Notes: generated by a model not told the origin, from the letters alone. Positions 34,035 to 43,251 are shown, numbered from the stretch's first letter. The stretch: DNA of 64,000 nucleotides from Thermodesulfovibrionales bacterium (GCA_020062545.1 JAGUWD010000007.1:62001-126000); one strand, 5' to 3'. Translations and numbers: made by a program.

Positions 34035-35420
34035 ATGAAAAACCATCCAAGGCTGGTCATTGCCGGAGTCAGAGGCGGCAGCGGAAAGACAACCCTCTCC
34101 CTCGGCATAATTGCTGCGTTAAGATCCCGGAAAGGTCTGAAGGTCATTCCATTTAAAAAAGGCCCTGATTTCATAGATGCAGGATGGATGTCTGTTGCTG
34201 CAAAAAATCCATGCTACAATCTCGACCCTTTTCTTATATCGAAGGAAAAGGTTTTAAATTCTTTTACTTTGCATTTTACAGGCGATATAGCAATTATAGA
34301 AGGCAACAGGGGATTATATGATGGCATGGATGCAGAAGGCTCATACAGCACGGCAGAACTGTCAAAGCTTCTAAAATCCCCTGTCATACTGATTGTTGAC
34401 TGCACAAAGATGACGAGGACAGCAGCAGCTGTGGTATTGGGCTGCATGAATCTCGACAGAAATGTCGAAATAAAGGCAGTAGTTTTAAATCAGGTGGCAG
34501 GCAGCCGTCATGAATCTGTGGTGCGTTCGTCCATAGAAAAGTATTGCTCATTACCAGTGCTCGGTGCGATACCGAGATTGAATTCAGGAGAGTTTCCAGA
34601 GCGGCATATGGGGTTAATACCTCACCAGGAGCATCATGACACAGGGAATGCACTCTCATTCGTGGAAGACATAGCAAATAAATATCTTGACCTTGACAGG
34701 ATTTTGAGCATAGCAATGGAAGCAGAACCGATAAATAACAGGCACGAGTTGCCCATGGCCCATAGCCTATCGTCTGCCGTAAGGATCGGCGTAATAAGGG
34801 ATTCTGCTTTCCAGTTTTATTATCCTGAAAACATCGAGGAGCTTGAAAAGAACGGCGCAGAGATTGTGGAGATAAATGCTCTCGAAGATAAAAACCTGCC
34901 GGATATCGATGCCCTTTACATAGGAGGGGGCTTCCCTGAAACAAATGCCATAACGCTTGCAGAAAATAAAGACTTCAGGAGTTCTGTGCGCAGTGCAGCA
35001 GAGAAAGGACTCCCTATTTATGCTGAGTGCGGAGGACTTATGTTTTTGGGAGACTCTATTGTAATTGATGATAAGAAATACCCTATGGCAGGTATTTTCC
35101 CGATAATCTTCGAGATGAAGAAAAAACCACAAGCGCATGGCTACACAATCGTTGAGGTAGAAAAAGAGAACCCATTTTATCCAGTAGGAACAGTATTGCA
35201 CGGACATGAGTTTCATTATTCTGCTGTTGCCAGCATATCAGAAAACGGCAGTGCATTTACGGCCTTTAGAATGAAGAGGGGGCATGGCATAAAGAATAAA
35301 ATGGACGGGATATGTTATAAGAATGTATTTGCAACTTATACCCATATACACGCCCTCGGTGCAACAGAATGGGTTAATGGACTTATAAATAAGGCAAAGG
35401 AGTTTAAGAGGGTAAAATGA
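34035..35420 (+). CDS. dsrN: Sirohaem amidase DsrN (CbiA-family a,c-diamide synthase)
   Basis: A 461-residue CbiA/CobB-family amidotransferase: N-terminal ATP-binding domain with VRGGSGKTTLSLGI, FKKGPDFIDAGWMS and AIIEGNRGLYDGMD; C-terminal class-I glutaminase domain with nucleophile Cys in YAECGGLMFLGDS and HGHEFHYSAV near the end. Its place inside the dsr locus marks it as DsrN, which amidates sirohaem for DsrAB, rather than the corrin enzyme. A second CbiA is present in the cobamide operon at 55710-57116, which fits division of labour. ATGA overlap couples it to the next gene. Confidence 0.9.
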   Translation: MKNHPRLVIAGVRGGSGKTTLSLGIIAALRSRKGLKVIPFKKGPDFIDAGWMSVAAKNPCYNLDPFLISKEKVLNSFTLHFTGDIAIIEGNRGLYDGMDAEGSYSTAELSKLLKSPVILIVDCTKMTRTAAAVVLGCMNLDRNVEIKAVVLNQVAGSRHESVVRSSIEKYCSLPVLGAIPRLNSGEFPERHMGLIPHQEHHDTGNALSFVEDIANKYLDLDRILSIAMEAEPINNRHELPMAHSLSSAVRIGVIRDSAFQFYYPENIEELEKNGAEIVEINALEDKNLPDIDALYIGGGFPETNAITLAENKDFRSSVRSAAEKGLPIYAECGGLMFLGDSIVIDDKKYPMAGIFPIIFEMKKKPQAHGYTIVEVEKENPFYPVGTVLHGHEFHYSAVASISENGSAFTAFRMKRGHGIKNKMDGICYKNVFATYTHIHALGATEWVNGLINKAKEFKRVK

Positions 35421-36460
35421 ATAAATATCCGCCTGAGTGTCCGTTTTGCGGACGGCATATTGTTCGTCCTGAGACAACATGTACCGAATTCGGAGAAATT
35501 TTGAGCGGTAGATGCAACTGTGGTGCGGTCTATGTGTGCGATCCCACCGGGCATAATTCAGGCGAGGCATACATGGAAGCCATGGCAATGGCAAAAGGGG
35601 ACTGGGATATAGGCATGATGGATGAAGATATGGACTACCAGACCGAGGATATGGATTATGACTTGAAGAACCATATGAGACTTTATTCAGCAGGCATGGG
35701 CGAGACGCGGGGAAAGCTTGTCTTTGTAAAACTCAAGATGCCTGATGCACGGCAATCGCAACCTGCTGAGATACCATCGAAAACAACATCGGTGTCGGAA
35801 GATAGAGGTAAGAAAGGAGATATGAAGGAAAGGATTAAGGATGCCCTTAGTGCCCGATCCTACGACAAGATTACAGACATGGCAAGGAGGGATAAAGGAG
35901 TGATACGGCGTCTCATATCCCTTGCATATGATAAGGACGATGTCATGGGCTGGAGGGCCATAGAGGCAATGGGATATGTAGCAGGCGAGTTGTCAAAACA
36001 AAGGGTTGATATTGTAAGAGATACCATAAGGAGACTTTTATGGTCTATGGGAGAGGAGTCCGGTGGTATTGGATGGAGTGCTGCAGAGATGATTGGAGAG
36101 ATCGTCAGGAGCAATCCCGACCAATTTACAGACGTTGTCCCAATTGTCTGGTCTTTCCATGAAGAGGAGATGTTCAGGCCAGGAACAGTCTGGGCCATGG
36201 GACGGATAGCTTCTGTGAGGCCTGATCTCGTGAAATTTATACTAAAGGATATACAGGGTATGATAACAGACAAAAACCCTGCTGTCAGGGGATATGCTGC
36301 ATGGGTTATTGGCATCCTAAGAGAGGACGGTTTCCTGGAAGACATCAATAAACTTACATCCGATAACAGCACCGTGAATTTTTATCAGGAAGGCGAACTG
36401 ACAAGGAAGACGGTTGCCGAAATAGTTAAAGCAGCAATAAACAAGATAACTCATAAATAG
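35417..36460 (+). CDS. DVU0298-like protein with zinc-ribbon-like N-terminus and HEAT repeats
   Basis: A 347-residue protein. The first 50 residues carry cysteines in CPFCGRH, TCTEFGE and RCNCGAVYVC, a probable zinc or iron site, followed by HNSGEAYMEAMAMAKGDW. Residues about 140-345 form helical HEAT-like repeats (WRAIEAMGYVAGELSK, GWSAAEMIGEIVRSNPDQ, VWAMGRIASVRPDLV, GYAAWVIGILREDG). I recall this family from Desulfovibrio (DVU0298) near sulfite-reduction genes; the function is unknown. Its coupling to dsrN and position before dsrC suggest a role in Dsr maturation or scaffolding (inference). Confidence 0.82.
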   Translation: MNKYPPECPFCGRHIVRPETTCTEFGEILSGRCNCGAVYVCDPTGHNSGEAYMEAMAMAKGDWDIGMMDEDMDYQTEDMDYDLKNHMRLYSAGMGETRGKLVFVKLKMPDARQSQPAEIPSKTTSVSEDRGKKGDMKERIKDALSARSYDKITDMARRDKGVIRRLISLAYDKDDVMGWRAIEAMGYVAGELSKQRVDIVRDTIRRLLWSMGEESGGIGWSAAEMIGEIVRSNPDQFTDVVPIVWSFHEEEMFRPGTVWAMGRIASVRPDLVKFILKDIQGMITDKNPAVRGYAAWVIGILREDGFLEDINKLTSDNSTVNFYQEGELTRKTVAEIVKAAINKITHK

Positions 36461-36495
36461 AATAAATAAAAATATAATATTATTTTATTTGACCT

Positions 36496-36520
36496 GACCT
36501 TCGGGTCTATATTATTTTCT
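36496..36520 (+). terminator. Weak terminator with UUCG tetraloop
   Basis: GACC-TTCG-GGTC at 36496-36507 is followed by TATATTATTTTCTT. The stem is only 4 bp but the tetraloop is stable. It probably attenuates the dsrN transcript before the dsrC promoter. Confidence 0.4.
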
Positions 36521-36543
36521 TACCACTTTTGTTTTTTTTGATT

Positions 36544-36572
36544 TTGAATAAAAGCCATCAAAGTAGTATAAT
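36544..36572 (+). promoter_or_regulatory. Sigma-70-type promoter of dsrC
   Basis: TTGAAT (36544-36549), a 17-base spacer and TATAAT (36567-36572). The start site would be near 36579, about 35 bases before the dsrC ATG with its AAAGGAGG site. dsrC is usually expressed far above other dsr genes, and a strong private promoter agrees with that. Confidence 0.7.
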
Positions 36573-36613
36573 TACAATCTTCAGCAATTAAAACAAAGAA
36601 AGGAGGTAGCACA

Positions 36614-36949
36614 ATGCCAACAATTGATTTTCAGGGAAAACAAATTGAGGTGGACGAGGACGGTTATCTTGTAAATCTTGACGATTGGACAAAGGAGCTT
36701 GGTATCCAGATGGCGAAGGGTGATGGTATGGAACTCACCGAAGCCCACTGGGAAGTCATTAACTTCCTCAGAGATTACTATGCAAAATACCAGATTGCTC
36801 CAATGATAAAGATCCTCGTGAAAGAGATTGCCAAGGTCATGGGCCCGGAGAAAGGTAATACAAAATACCTCTATGAACTTTTCCCGGATGGACCTGCAAA
36901 ACAGGCATGTAGGTACGCAGGACTTCCAAAGCCGACAGGTTGCGTATAG
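36614..36949 (+). CDS. dsrC: Sulfur-carrier protein DsrC (TusE family)
   Basis: A 111-residue protein ending CRYAGLPKPTGCV: both functional cysteines are present, one on the flexible C-terminal arm next to the last residue and one eleven positions before it. This is the DsrC pattern needed to form the trisulfide with sulfite-derived sulfur. Other family marks are DEDGYLVNLDDWTKELG and AHWEVINFLRDYYAKYQIAP. It is the substrate partner of DsrAB and is re-reduced by DsrMKJOP, whose genes follow. Confidence 0.96.
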   Translation: MPTIDFQGKQIEVDEDGYLVNLDDWTKELGIQMAKGDGMELTEAHWEVINFLRDYYAKYQIAPMIKILVKEIAKVMGPEKGNTKYLYELFPDGPAKQACRYAGLPKPTGCV

Positions 36950-37076
36950 TTCCCAAAATAATGTTTAAGGTTTGGTGCCCCTGTGATATTTCATTCGGGG
37001 TACCATCCTTGAACCAAATAAAAACAGATATGCAACAATTGAACAGTCCAACAGTCCATTTGAATAGGGAGGAGGG

Positions 37077-37667
37077 GTGTCATCTTTACAGGGTATCAGG
37101 AGTCTGAATGAACTCCTGTCGGAAAAAAAGCAGGCCATTTTGGAAAAATGGTTTGACTCGGTATTAAAGACGTATCCTCACGACTCTGCTAAATTCCTTA
37201 AGAGACAAAAAGACCAATTTGCCAACCCGGTAGGGAGCACCATTTACAGAGGGATGGGTTCTCTTCTCGATTTGATCGTAAACAGCGCTGACACAGATAA
37301 CATAATAAAATCCCTTGACGAGATTATAAGGATAAGGGCAATTCAGGATTTTACACCTTCACATGCCCTTGCCTTTGTTGTCGAGCTCAAGAGGGTTGTC
37401 AGGGAAGAAATAAAAGGCGAGACCTGCGCATCGCAATTAATCGATGAATTGCCGGAATTTGATCGCAGGGTAGATGGCCTTTTACTGCTGTCCTTCGACA
37501 TATATATGAAATGCAGGGAAAAGATTTACGAGCTTAAGGCCAATGAACTCAGGAACATGACATTGAAGCTCGTGGAAAGGGCAAACCGTATATTCGAGGC
37601 AAAGTATCGCAATGTTGACCTTGAAGATATAATTTCACAAGGCAATAAAACAGAAAGAGGTGAGTAG
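37077..37667 (+). CDS. RsbRD N-terminal-domain protein linked to dsrMKJOP
   Basis: A 196-residue soluble helical protein beginning at a GTG right after GGGAGGAGGG. The region LSEKKQAILEKWFDSVLKTYP through FVVELKRVVREEI matches the globin-like RsbRD N-terminal domain that often stands directly before dsrM in sulfate reducers. Its stop codon abuts the dsrM ATG. Such globin-like sensor domains could report redox or gas ligands to the complex, but no function is demonstrated. An imperfect short repeat (GAACAGTCCAACAGTCC) precedes it at 37037. Confidence 0.82.
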   Translation: MSSLQGIRSLNELLSEKKQAILEKWFDSVLKTYPHDSAKFLKRQKDQFANPVGSTIYRGMGSLLDLIVNSADTDNIIKSLDEIIRIRAIQDFTPSHALAFVVELKRVVREEIKGETCASQLIDELPEFDRRVDGLLLLSFDIYMKCREKIYELKANELRNMTLKLVERANRIFEAKYRNVDLEDIISQGNKTERGE

Positions 37668-38660
37668 ATGAAGATCTTGTTTCCATTTTTCGCAGTAATA
37701 TTGCTTGTACTGCTTGCCGTAGTCGGTGTAAAGGGAGCCAATCTGCACTTCCTTTTCGGGGTCGTTGTCCCCTATGCCGCTGTTTTTACTTTTATCATAG
37801 GGGTAATATATCGCGTCTTAAAATGGGCTAAGTCGCCTGTACCGTTTTCCATAGCAACCACATGCGGACAGCAGAAGACCCTTCCGTGGATCAAGCAGGA
37901 CAAGCTCGAAAACCCTTCAAGCACATTACATGTTATAGGCAGGATGGCATTGGAGGTGCTTCTTTTTAGATCGCTGTTCAGGAACCTCAAGGGTGAATTG
38001 AAGGACAGTTCACGGCTTATTTACGGTTCTGATAAGTGGCTTTGGCTCGCAGGGATTGCATTCCATTATTCTTTCTTGATTGTTTTACTGAGACACATAA
38101 GACTATTTGCCGAGCCTACCCCGTCTTATCTGCACCTCCTTGAGACCTTTGACGGCTTTTTGCAGATAGGCATTCCGAGACTTTTCATGACAGGCGTAAT
38201 ACTGCTTGCAGCCGTAACTTTCCTCTTCCTCAGAAGACTATATATCCCGCAGGTGCGCTACATCTCTCTTGCAGCAGATTATTTTCCCCTCTTCCTGATA
38301 ATCGGAATTGCTACAACGGGAATATTGATGAGGTATTTCTTTAAAACCGATGTTGTGGGAGTAAAAGAACTCACTATGGGATTGGTGAGCCTTAGCCCTG
38401 TCATCCCAGAGGGGGTCGGTGCGATATTCTATGTCCACCTGCTCCTTGTGAGCACATTATTCGCATATTTCCCGTTCAGCAAGCTGATGCATATGGGTGG
38501 AGTCTTCCTCAGCCCGACAAGAAACCTCACAGCCAATAGCCGTGAATACAGGCGCATCAATCCGTGGAATTATCCTGTTAAGGTTCACACCTACGAGGAG
38601 TATGAGGAAGAATTCAGGGATAAAATGAAAATGGCTGAAATACCTGTGGAAAAGGAGTAA
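37668..38660 (+). CDS. dsrM: DsrM, membrane haem b subunit of the DsrMKJOP complex
   Basis: A 330-residue membrane protein, NarI-like, with about six helices: after an N-terminal pair (FAVILLVLLAVVGVKGANLH) come a cytoplasmic loop with IATTCGQQKTLPWIKQ and further helices carrying histidines (WLAGIAFHYSFLIVLLRHI and AIFYVHLLLVSTLFAY) that can ligate haem b. It exchanges electrons with menaquinone and passes them to DsrK. The downstream dsrK ATG is two bases after the stop codon. Confidence 0.95.
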   Translation: MKILFPFFAVILLVLLAVVGVKGANLHFLFGVVVPYAAVFTFIIGVIYRVLKWAKSPVPFSIATTCGQQKTLPWIKQDKLENPSSTLHVIGRMALEVLLFRSLFRNLKGELKDSSRLIYGSDKWLWLAGIAFHYSFLIVLLRHIRLFAEPTPSYLHLLETFDGFLQIGIPRLFMTGVILLAAVTFLFLRRLYIPQVRYISLAADYFPLFLIIGIATTGILMRYFFKTDVVGVKELTMGLVSLSPVIPEGVGAIFYVHLLLVSTLFAYFPFSKLMHMGGVFLSPTRNLTANSREYRRINPWNYPVKVHTYEEYEEEFRDKMKMAEIPVEKE

Positions 38661-38662
38661 TT

Positions 38663-40276
38663 ATGGCAAAGTTTACTGCAAAACCCGTTGACCTATTGAA
38701 AATTAACTTTAAAACACCAAAGACAGATTGGATGGATACCCCTGTCAATATCAGGGAGCATATGTATTGCCATCCAGCAAAGGCAAAAGACTTAGAAACT
38801 GTTGGTTTTCCGAATATCCATGAATGGAGGCCTGCCGATGATAACTGGAACCTTCCTGAAGACTGGAAAGAGATAGTCATAAACGGCATAAAGGAAAGGC
38901 TGCAGAAATACCGTTCATTCCATGTCTTTATGGATATTTGTGTGAGGTGCGGTGCATGTGCCGACAAGTGCCATTTCTATCTTGGCACCGGAGATCCCAA
39001 AAACATGCCTGTTTTGAGGGCAGAACTCCTGAGGTCGGTGTACAGGAAATATTTTACCGCCGGAGGGAAAATATTTGGAAAGACCGCAGGTGCGAGGGAA
39101 CTGACAGAAGATGTATTGAAGGAACTCTGGTATTATTTTTATCAATGTACAGAATGCCGCCGTTGTTCTGTATTCTGCCCTTATGGCATCGATACTGCCG
39201 AGATTACAATGATGGCAAGAGAACTCACGAATCTCCTTGGTTTGCAACTCGGCTGGATAGGCGGACCTGTGGCGGCCTGCTATATGAAAGGCAATCACCT
39301 TGGTCTGGAGCCACATACAATCAAAAGCAACATCGAGATGATGCTCGACGATATAGAGACCATTACAGGGATAAGGATAAACCCTACTTTTAACAGGAAG
39401 GGCGCTGAAATTCTGTTTGTCACGCCTTCGGGTGACTTGTTCGCCATGCCCGGTATTTATACCTGTATGGGTTATCTCATGCTGTTTCATGAATTAGGAC
39501 TTGACTACACATGGAGCACATACGCCTCCGAAGGAGGGAACTTCGGATTTTTCACATCGAATGAAATGGCAAAGAGGCTCAACTATAAGATTTACGCAGA
39601 GGCTAAAAGGCTGGGTGTAAAGTGGATACTCGGAGGCGAGTGCGGTCATATGTGGAGGGTGCTGCACCAGTATATGGATACATGGAACGGCCCTGCTGAT
39701 TTTCTTGAAGTGCCAAAGTCTCCGATAACAGGAACGGTGTTCGATAACGCGAAATCCACGAAGATGACCCATATATCCGAATTTACGGCAGACCTGATAA
39801 AGCACGGCAAGCTCAAGTTAGACAAGAGCAGGAACGATCACCTCAAGGTTACTTTCCACGATTCATGCAATACATCGAGGGGCATGGGTCTGTTAGAAGA
39901 GCCGAGGTATATTATAAAGAATGTCTGCAACCACTTTTATGAGATGCCTGAAAATACCATCAGGGAGAAGACCTTCTGCTGTGGAAGCGGCACGGGCCTG
40001 AATGCCTCTGAAAATATGGAATTAAGGATGAGGGGAGGCTTGCCAAGGGCAAACGCAGTGAAATATGTTCGCGACCAGTATGGCGTAAATATGCTCGCTA
40101 ATATTTGTGCAATTGACAGGGCAACCCTTTCGGCTTCCATGGACTACTGGGTTCCCGGCGTCGGGGTTGCGGGCGTCTCGGAACTCGTAGCCAACGCCCT
40201 TGTGATGAAGGGAGAGAAAGAGAGAACTACCGACTTGCGCGGTGAACCACTTCCAGGAAAGGAGGGCGCTGAATAA
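38663..40276 (+). CDS. dsrK: DsrK, HdrD-like catalytic iron-sulfur subunit
   Basis: A 537-residue cytoplasmic protein with two [4Fe-4S] motifs, CVRCGACADKCHF near residue 92 and CTECRRCSVFCPYG near 161, and the cysteine-rich CCG region near 400-440 (HDSCNTSRG, then FCCGSGTGLN) that binds the catalytic cluster. HdrD-like subunits reduce disulfides, and the DsrC trisulfide is the expected substrate. The dsrJ start overlaps the stop (TAATG). Confidence 0.96.
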   Translation: MAKFTAKPVDLLKINFKTPKTDWMDTPVNIREHMYCHPAKAKDLETVGFPNIHEWRPADDNWNLPEDWKEIVINGIKERLQKYRSFHVFMDICVRCGACADKCHFYLGTGDPKNMPVLRAELLRSVYRKYFTAGGKIFGKTAGARELTEDVLKELWYYFYQCTECRRCSVFCPYGIDTAEITMMARELTNLLGLQLGWIGGPVAACYMKGNHLGLEPHTIKSNIEMMLDDIETITGIRINPTFNRKGAEILFVTPSGDLFAMPGIYTCMGYLMLFHELGLDYTWSTYASEGGNFGFFTSNEMAKRLNYKIYAEAKRLGVKWILGGECGHMWRVLHQYMDTWNGPADFLEVPKSPITGTVFDNAKSTKMTHISEFTADLIKHGKLKLDKSRNDHLKVTFHDSCNTSRGMGLLEEPRYIIKNVCNHFYEMPENTIREKTFCCGSGTGLNASENMELRMRGGLPRANAVKYVRDQYGVNMLANICAIDRATLSASMDYWVPGVGVAGVSELVANALVMKGEKERTTDLRGEPLPGKEGAE

Positions 40277-40674
40277 TGTACGACGCAGGCAAAATAATTC
40301 TTGGAATCGTAGTTTTTGTGCTGTTTGCGACATTCCCGTTTTACAATAATGCCGGGAAGGTCAGCGCAAAACCCGAGCCGAAATTGGATACCCCTGTTAT
40401 TCAGCAGTTAACTGAAAAGAAGTGCGTGGAGTCAAAGGAATTTATGAAGGCAGAGCATATGCAGTTGTTGAATGACTGGAGGGATTCTGCTATCCGGGAA
40501 GGCAAAAGGGTATATATAAACTCTGAGGGCAAGGAGTTCAAAATAAGTCTTCAAAATACATGTATGAACTGCCATTCCAACAAAAAGGAGTTTTGTGATA
40601 AGTGCCACAACTATGCAGCAGTGAAACCTTACTGCTGGACCTGTCATATCGAGCCAAAGGAGAAACAGTTATGA
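40276..40674 (+). CDS. dsrJ: DsrJ, periplasmic trihaem cytochrome c
   Basis: A 132-residue protein with an uncleaved N-terminal membrane anchor (KIILGIVVFVLFATFPFY) and three CxxCH motifs: CMNCH, CDKCH and CWTCH, all in the last 45 residues, the usual DsrJ arrangement. It faces the periplasm and is linked to DsrO and DsrP. ATGA overlap with dsrO. Confidence 0.95.
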   Translation: MYDAGKIILGIVVFVLFATFPFYNNAGKVSAKPEPKLDTPVIQQLTEKKCVESKEFMKAEHMQLLNDWRDSAIREGKRVYINSEGKEFKISLQNTCMNCHSNKKEFCDKCHNYAAVKPYCWTCHIEPKEKQL

Positions 40675-41498
40675 GCATGGATAGAAGAGAATTCTTAAAA
40701 ATAGCTGGATCATCAACTTTTCTGGCGACAATTGGAATAGGTGCAGGATGGATACTCAGCAGGCCCGGAGAGTTCCTCGAGGCCTCCCAGTTCTCTCAGA
40801 CAAAGGAACTCATGAAGGCAAAGCAATGGGCAATGGTTGTTGATATGAGGAAATTTAAGACAGAGGAAGACTATAAAAAAATCATCAATGCATGTCATAA
40901 AATTCATAATGTCCCTGATTTTGGAAATCCAAAGGACGAGATCAAATGGATATGGTCGGAGACATTCGATCATGCATTCCCCGGGCAGGAAAACGAGTTT
41001 ATGCCCGAACAGATGAAGCACAAGCCGTTTATTCTCCTCTGCAACCACTGTGAAAATCCTCCATGCGTAAGGGTTTGCCCAACAAAGGCCACATTCAAGA
41101 GAAAAGACGGCATCACAATGCAGGATCTCCACAGATGCATCGGATGCAGATACTGCATGGCAGCCTGTCCTTTTGGGGCAAGGAGCTTCAATTACAGGGA
41201 TCCGAGACCATTTATCAAAGAGCCGAACCCAGAATATCCGACAAGGATGATAGGTGTCGTGGAAAAGTGCACATTTTGCGAAGAGAGACTCGCTAAAGGC
41301 CAGATGCCCGCATGCGTTGAGGCATCCAACGGCGCATTGACCTTTGGAGACATTACAGACCCGAATTCAGAGGTTAGAAAGCTCCTTAATGCAAACTATA
41401 CCGTCAGGAGAAAGGCTGAACTCGGGACACGTCCTGTTGTTTACTACATATTAGATATACCAACTTCAGTTGTACCTGGAGGTGAAGGCAATGTTTGA
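40671..41498 (+). CDS. dsrO: DsrO, Tat-exported ferredoxin-like subunit
   Basis: The ATG at 40671 is chosen because it gives a Tat signal (SMDRREFLKIAGSSTFLATI) and an ATGA overlap with dsrJ; a longer frame from 40602 would bury that signal. The 275-residue protein has the cysteine clusters of an NrfC/DmsB-like 4Fe-4S protein: CNHCENPPCVRVCPTKA, CIGCRYCMAACPFG, and CTFCEERLAKGQMPACVEA. It carries electrons between DsrJ and DsrP on the periplasmic side. The dsrP ATG lies within its last codons. Confidence 0.95.
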   Translation: MSMDRREFLKIAGSSTFLATIGIGAGWILSRPGEFLEASQFSQTKELMKAKQWAMVVDMRKFKTEEDYKKIINACHKIHNVPDFGNPKDEIKWIWSETFDHAFPGQENEFMPEQMKHKPFILLCNHCENPPCVRVCPTKATFKRKDGITMQDLHRCIGCRYCMAACPFGARSFNYRDPRPFIKEPNPEYPTRMIGVVEKCTFCEERLAKGQMPACVEASNGALTFGDITDPNSEVRKLLNANYTVRRKAELGTRPVVYYILDIPTSVVPGGEGNV

Positions 41499-42663
41499 AA
41501 AGGCGTTAGTCGGAAGTAAAAGATACTGGACATGGATATTCTTCTTGCTCGGTGTTATAGGCATAGGTTTTATCACATATCTTCAGCAGTTTAAATTGGG
41601 TTTGGGAATAACAGGGCTGAGCAGGGATGTTTCATGGGGACTATACATAGGACAGTTCACATTCCTTGTTGGTGTGGCTGCCTCTGCAGTTATGCTTGTT
41701 ATCCCTTATTACCTGCATGATTTCAAGAAATTCGGCAAGATTGTTATCCTCGGGGAATTTCTTGCTGTTTCTGCGGTGACGATGTGTATCCTCTTTATTT
41801 TTGTTGACATGGGGCAGCCGATGAGGATAATGAATGTTATTTTGCATCCCACTCCCAACTCAATAATGTTCTGGGACAGCGTTGTATTGGGTGGATATCT
41901 TGGCCTCAACATAATAATAGGCTGGGCAACACTCCATGCTGATAAAAAGGGAATAAGACCTGCTGCATGGGTAAAGCCCCTCATATACCTCTCCATACCA
42001 TGGGCCGTCAGCATTCATACTGTAACTGCTTTCCTTTATGCAGGACTTCCCGGAAGGCATTTCTGGCTGAGCGCAATCATGGCTGCCCGATTTCTGGCAT
42101 CGGCATTCGCAGGAGGTCCGGCGCTTCTTATAATCCTCGCATTGATTGTCAGGAAGTTCACGAAATTTGATCCGGGCAAGGAGCCGATTCAGGCAATAGG
42201 CAAGATAGTTACGTATGCTATGATTGCCAATGTGTTTTTCCTATTACTTGAAATCTTTACAGCAGCATATAGTTCCATACCAGGACACACTTATCCGTTC
42301 AAATATCTGTATTTCGGTCTTGAAGGGCATGCAAGGCTTGTCCCTCTGATGTGGGCATCATCCATTCTTGCAATAGTATCTCTTGTGCTTCTCATTTTCC
42401 CGTCTATAAGGAGGAATGAGAGCATGCTGGCACTCGCATGCATAGCATTATTCGTATCCTTATGGATAGACAAGGGATTTGGTCTGATCATAGGTGGCTT
42501 TGTGCCCAACATGTTTGAAAAGATCACAGAATACTGGCCAACACTGCCTGAGACCATAATTACCATCAGTGTGTGGGCAGTCGGTTTTCTGGTTCTTACC
42601 ATACTCTATAAGGTGGCTGTTTCTGTCAGGGAAGAGACAGCTGGAGTTGAGTTGGAGCACTGA
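41491..42663 (+). CDS. dsrP: DsrP, NrfD-like integral membrane subunit
   Basis: A 390-residue NrfD/PsrC-like quinone-interacting membrane protein with about ten helices. The start ATG at 41491 (MFEKALVGSKRYWTW) overlaps the dsrO end; a longer in-frame start at 41470 would lie inside dsrO. Typical marks are GLSRDVSWGLYIGQFTFLVG near residue 35 and SVHTVTAFLYAGLPGR-like sequence near 175. It closes the dsrMKJOP set and has no haem-binding signature. Confidence 0.94.
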   Translation: MFEKALVGSKRYWTWIFFLLGVIGIGFITYLQQFKLGLGITGLSRDVSWGLYIGQFTFLVGVAASAVMLVIPYYLHDFKKFGKIVILGEFLAVSAVTMCILFIFVDMGQPMRIMNVILHPTPNSIMFWDSVVLGGYLGLNIIIGWATLHADKKGIRPAAWVKPLIYLSIPWAVSIHTVTAFLYAGLPGRHFWLSAIMAARFLASAFAGGPALLIILALIVRKFTKFDPGKEPIQAIGKIVTYAMIANVFFLLLEIFTAAYSSIPGHTYPFKYLYFGLEGHARLVPLMWASSILAIVSLVLLIFPSIRRNESMLALACIALFVSLWIDKGFGLIIGGFVPNMFEKITEYWPTLPETIITISVWAVGFLVLTILYKVAVSVREETAGVELEH

Positions 42664-42707
42664 TAGGGCAGAAAATATTGGACATTTTTGGGTTAAATTT
42701 TTTAGAT

Positions 42708-42713
42708 TATAAT
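42708..42713 (+). promoter_or_regulatory. -10 box before the ferredoxin gene
   Basis: A perfect TATAAT sits 25 bases before the ferredoxin ATG, in an AT-rich gap after dsrP. The -35 at 17 bases is weak (TTTTTG). A private promoter on top of read-through from dsrMKJOP is possible. Confidence 0.4.
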
Positions 42714-42737
42714 ATTATTTTTACAGGAGGTGATTAA

Positions 42738-42923
42738 ATGTATCTCGTAGCAGTTGATACCGCAAAATGTGAAGGATGCGAGGAGTGCGTCAATAACTGT
42801 CCACAGGCCGTATTCAGAATGGTAGATGGAAAGTCAGACCCTTATCAGACATCTGAATGTGTTTTCTGCGAGACATGCTTGCGGGTATGTGCACCTGGTG
42901 CAATTACCATAACCGAGATGTAA
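42738..42923 (+). CDS. Two-cluster 4Fe-4S ferredoxin
   Basis: A 61-residue ferredoxin with two full cysteine sets: CEGCEECVNNCP and CVFCETCLRVCAPG, that is, 2[4Fe-4S]. ACAGGAGGTG precedes the ATG. It is the last gene of the plus-strand dsr block and is common next to dsrMKJOP in sulfate reducers, where it may donate low-potential electrons. A strong bidirectional terminator follows ten bases after the stop codon. Confidence 0.93.
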   Translation: MYLVAVDTAKCEGCEECVNNCPQAVFRMVDGKSDPYQTSECVFCETCLRVCAPGAITITEM

Positions 42924-42932
42924 GAGAGCAAT

Positions 42933-42969
42933 AAAAAAGGGCGTCCCGATTATCGGGACGCCCTTTTTT
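42933..42969. terminator. Bidirectional terminator between ferredoxin and tusA
   Basis: A perfect 18-bp inverted repeat (42933-42950 with 42952-42969) has core GGGCGTCCCGAT, with A6 on the left and T6 on the right. It can stop both the plus-strand dsr message and the minus-strand tusA message. Confidence 0.93.
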
Positions 42970-42981
42970 ATTTTTGACTGA

Positions 42982-43233
42982 TTAGCTTTTCTTGATGTAA
43001 AGCTCCCAATAACCCTTGTCCTCAAGCTTCACGGATTCAAACTCATAACCCTGTTTTTCTGCATACCGTGGAATTGAATCCTCTGCAGATGCTGGTGCAT
43101 CGCAAATAATCTTCAGAAGAGAGCCGCTGGGTAACTTTTCCAGTGCCTTTTTTGTTAAGACCAGCGGGTAAGGGCACACCCTGCCTAAAACATCAAGGGT
43201 TTCTGCTGGTGTCTGTGACTTCAAATCTGCCAT
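42982..43233 (-). CDS. tusA: TusA-family sulfur-carrier protein
   Basis: An 83-residue TusA/SirA-fold protein with the active-site motif GRVCPYPLVLTKKALEKL (cysteine in CPYP). TusA passes persulfide sulfur between partners in the cytoplasm. It is the last gene of a minus-strand set with three DsrE-like genes, so a sulfur relay to or from the Dsr system is likely. Confidence 0.93.
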   Translation of the reverse strand: MADLKSQTPAETLDVLGRVCPYPLVLTKKALEKLPSGSLLKIICDAPASAEDSIPRYAEKQGYEFESVKLEDKGYWELYIKKS

Positions 43234-43251
43234 TTTTACATCCTCCTTATT

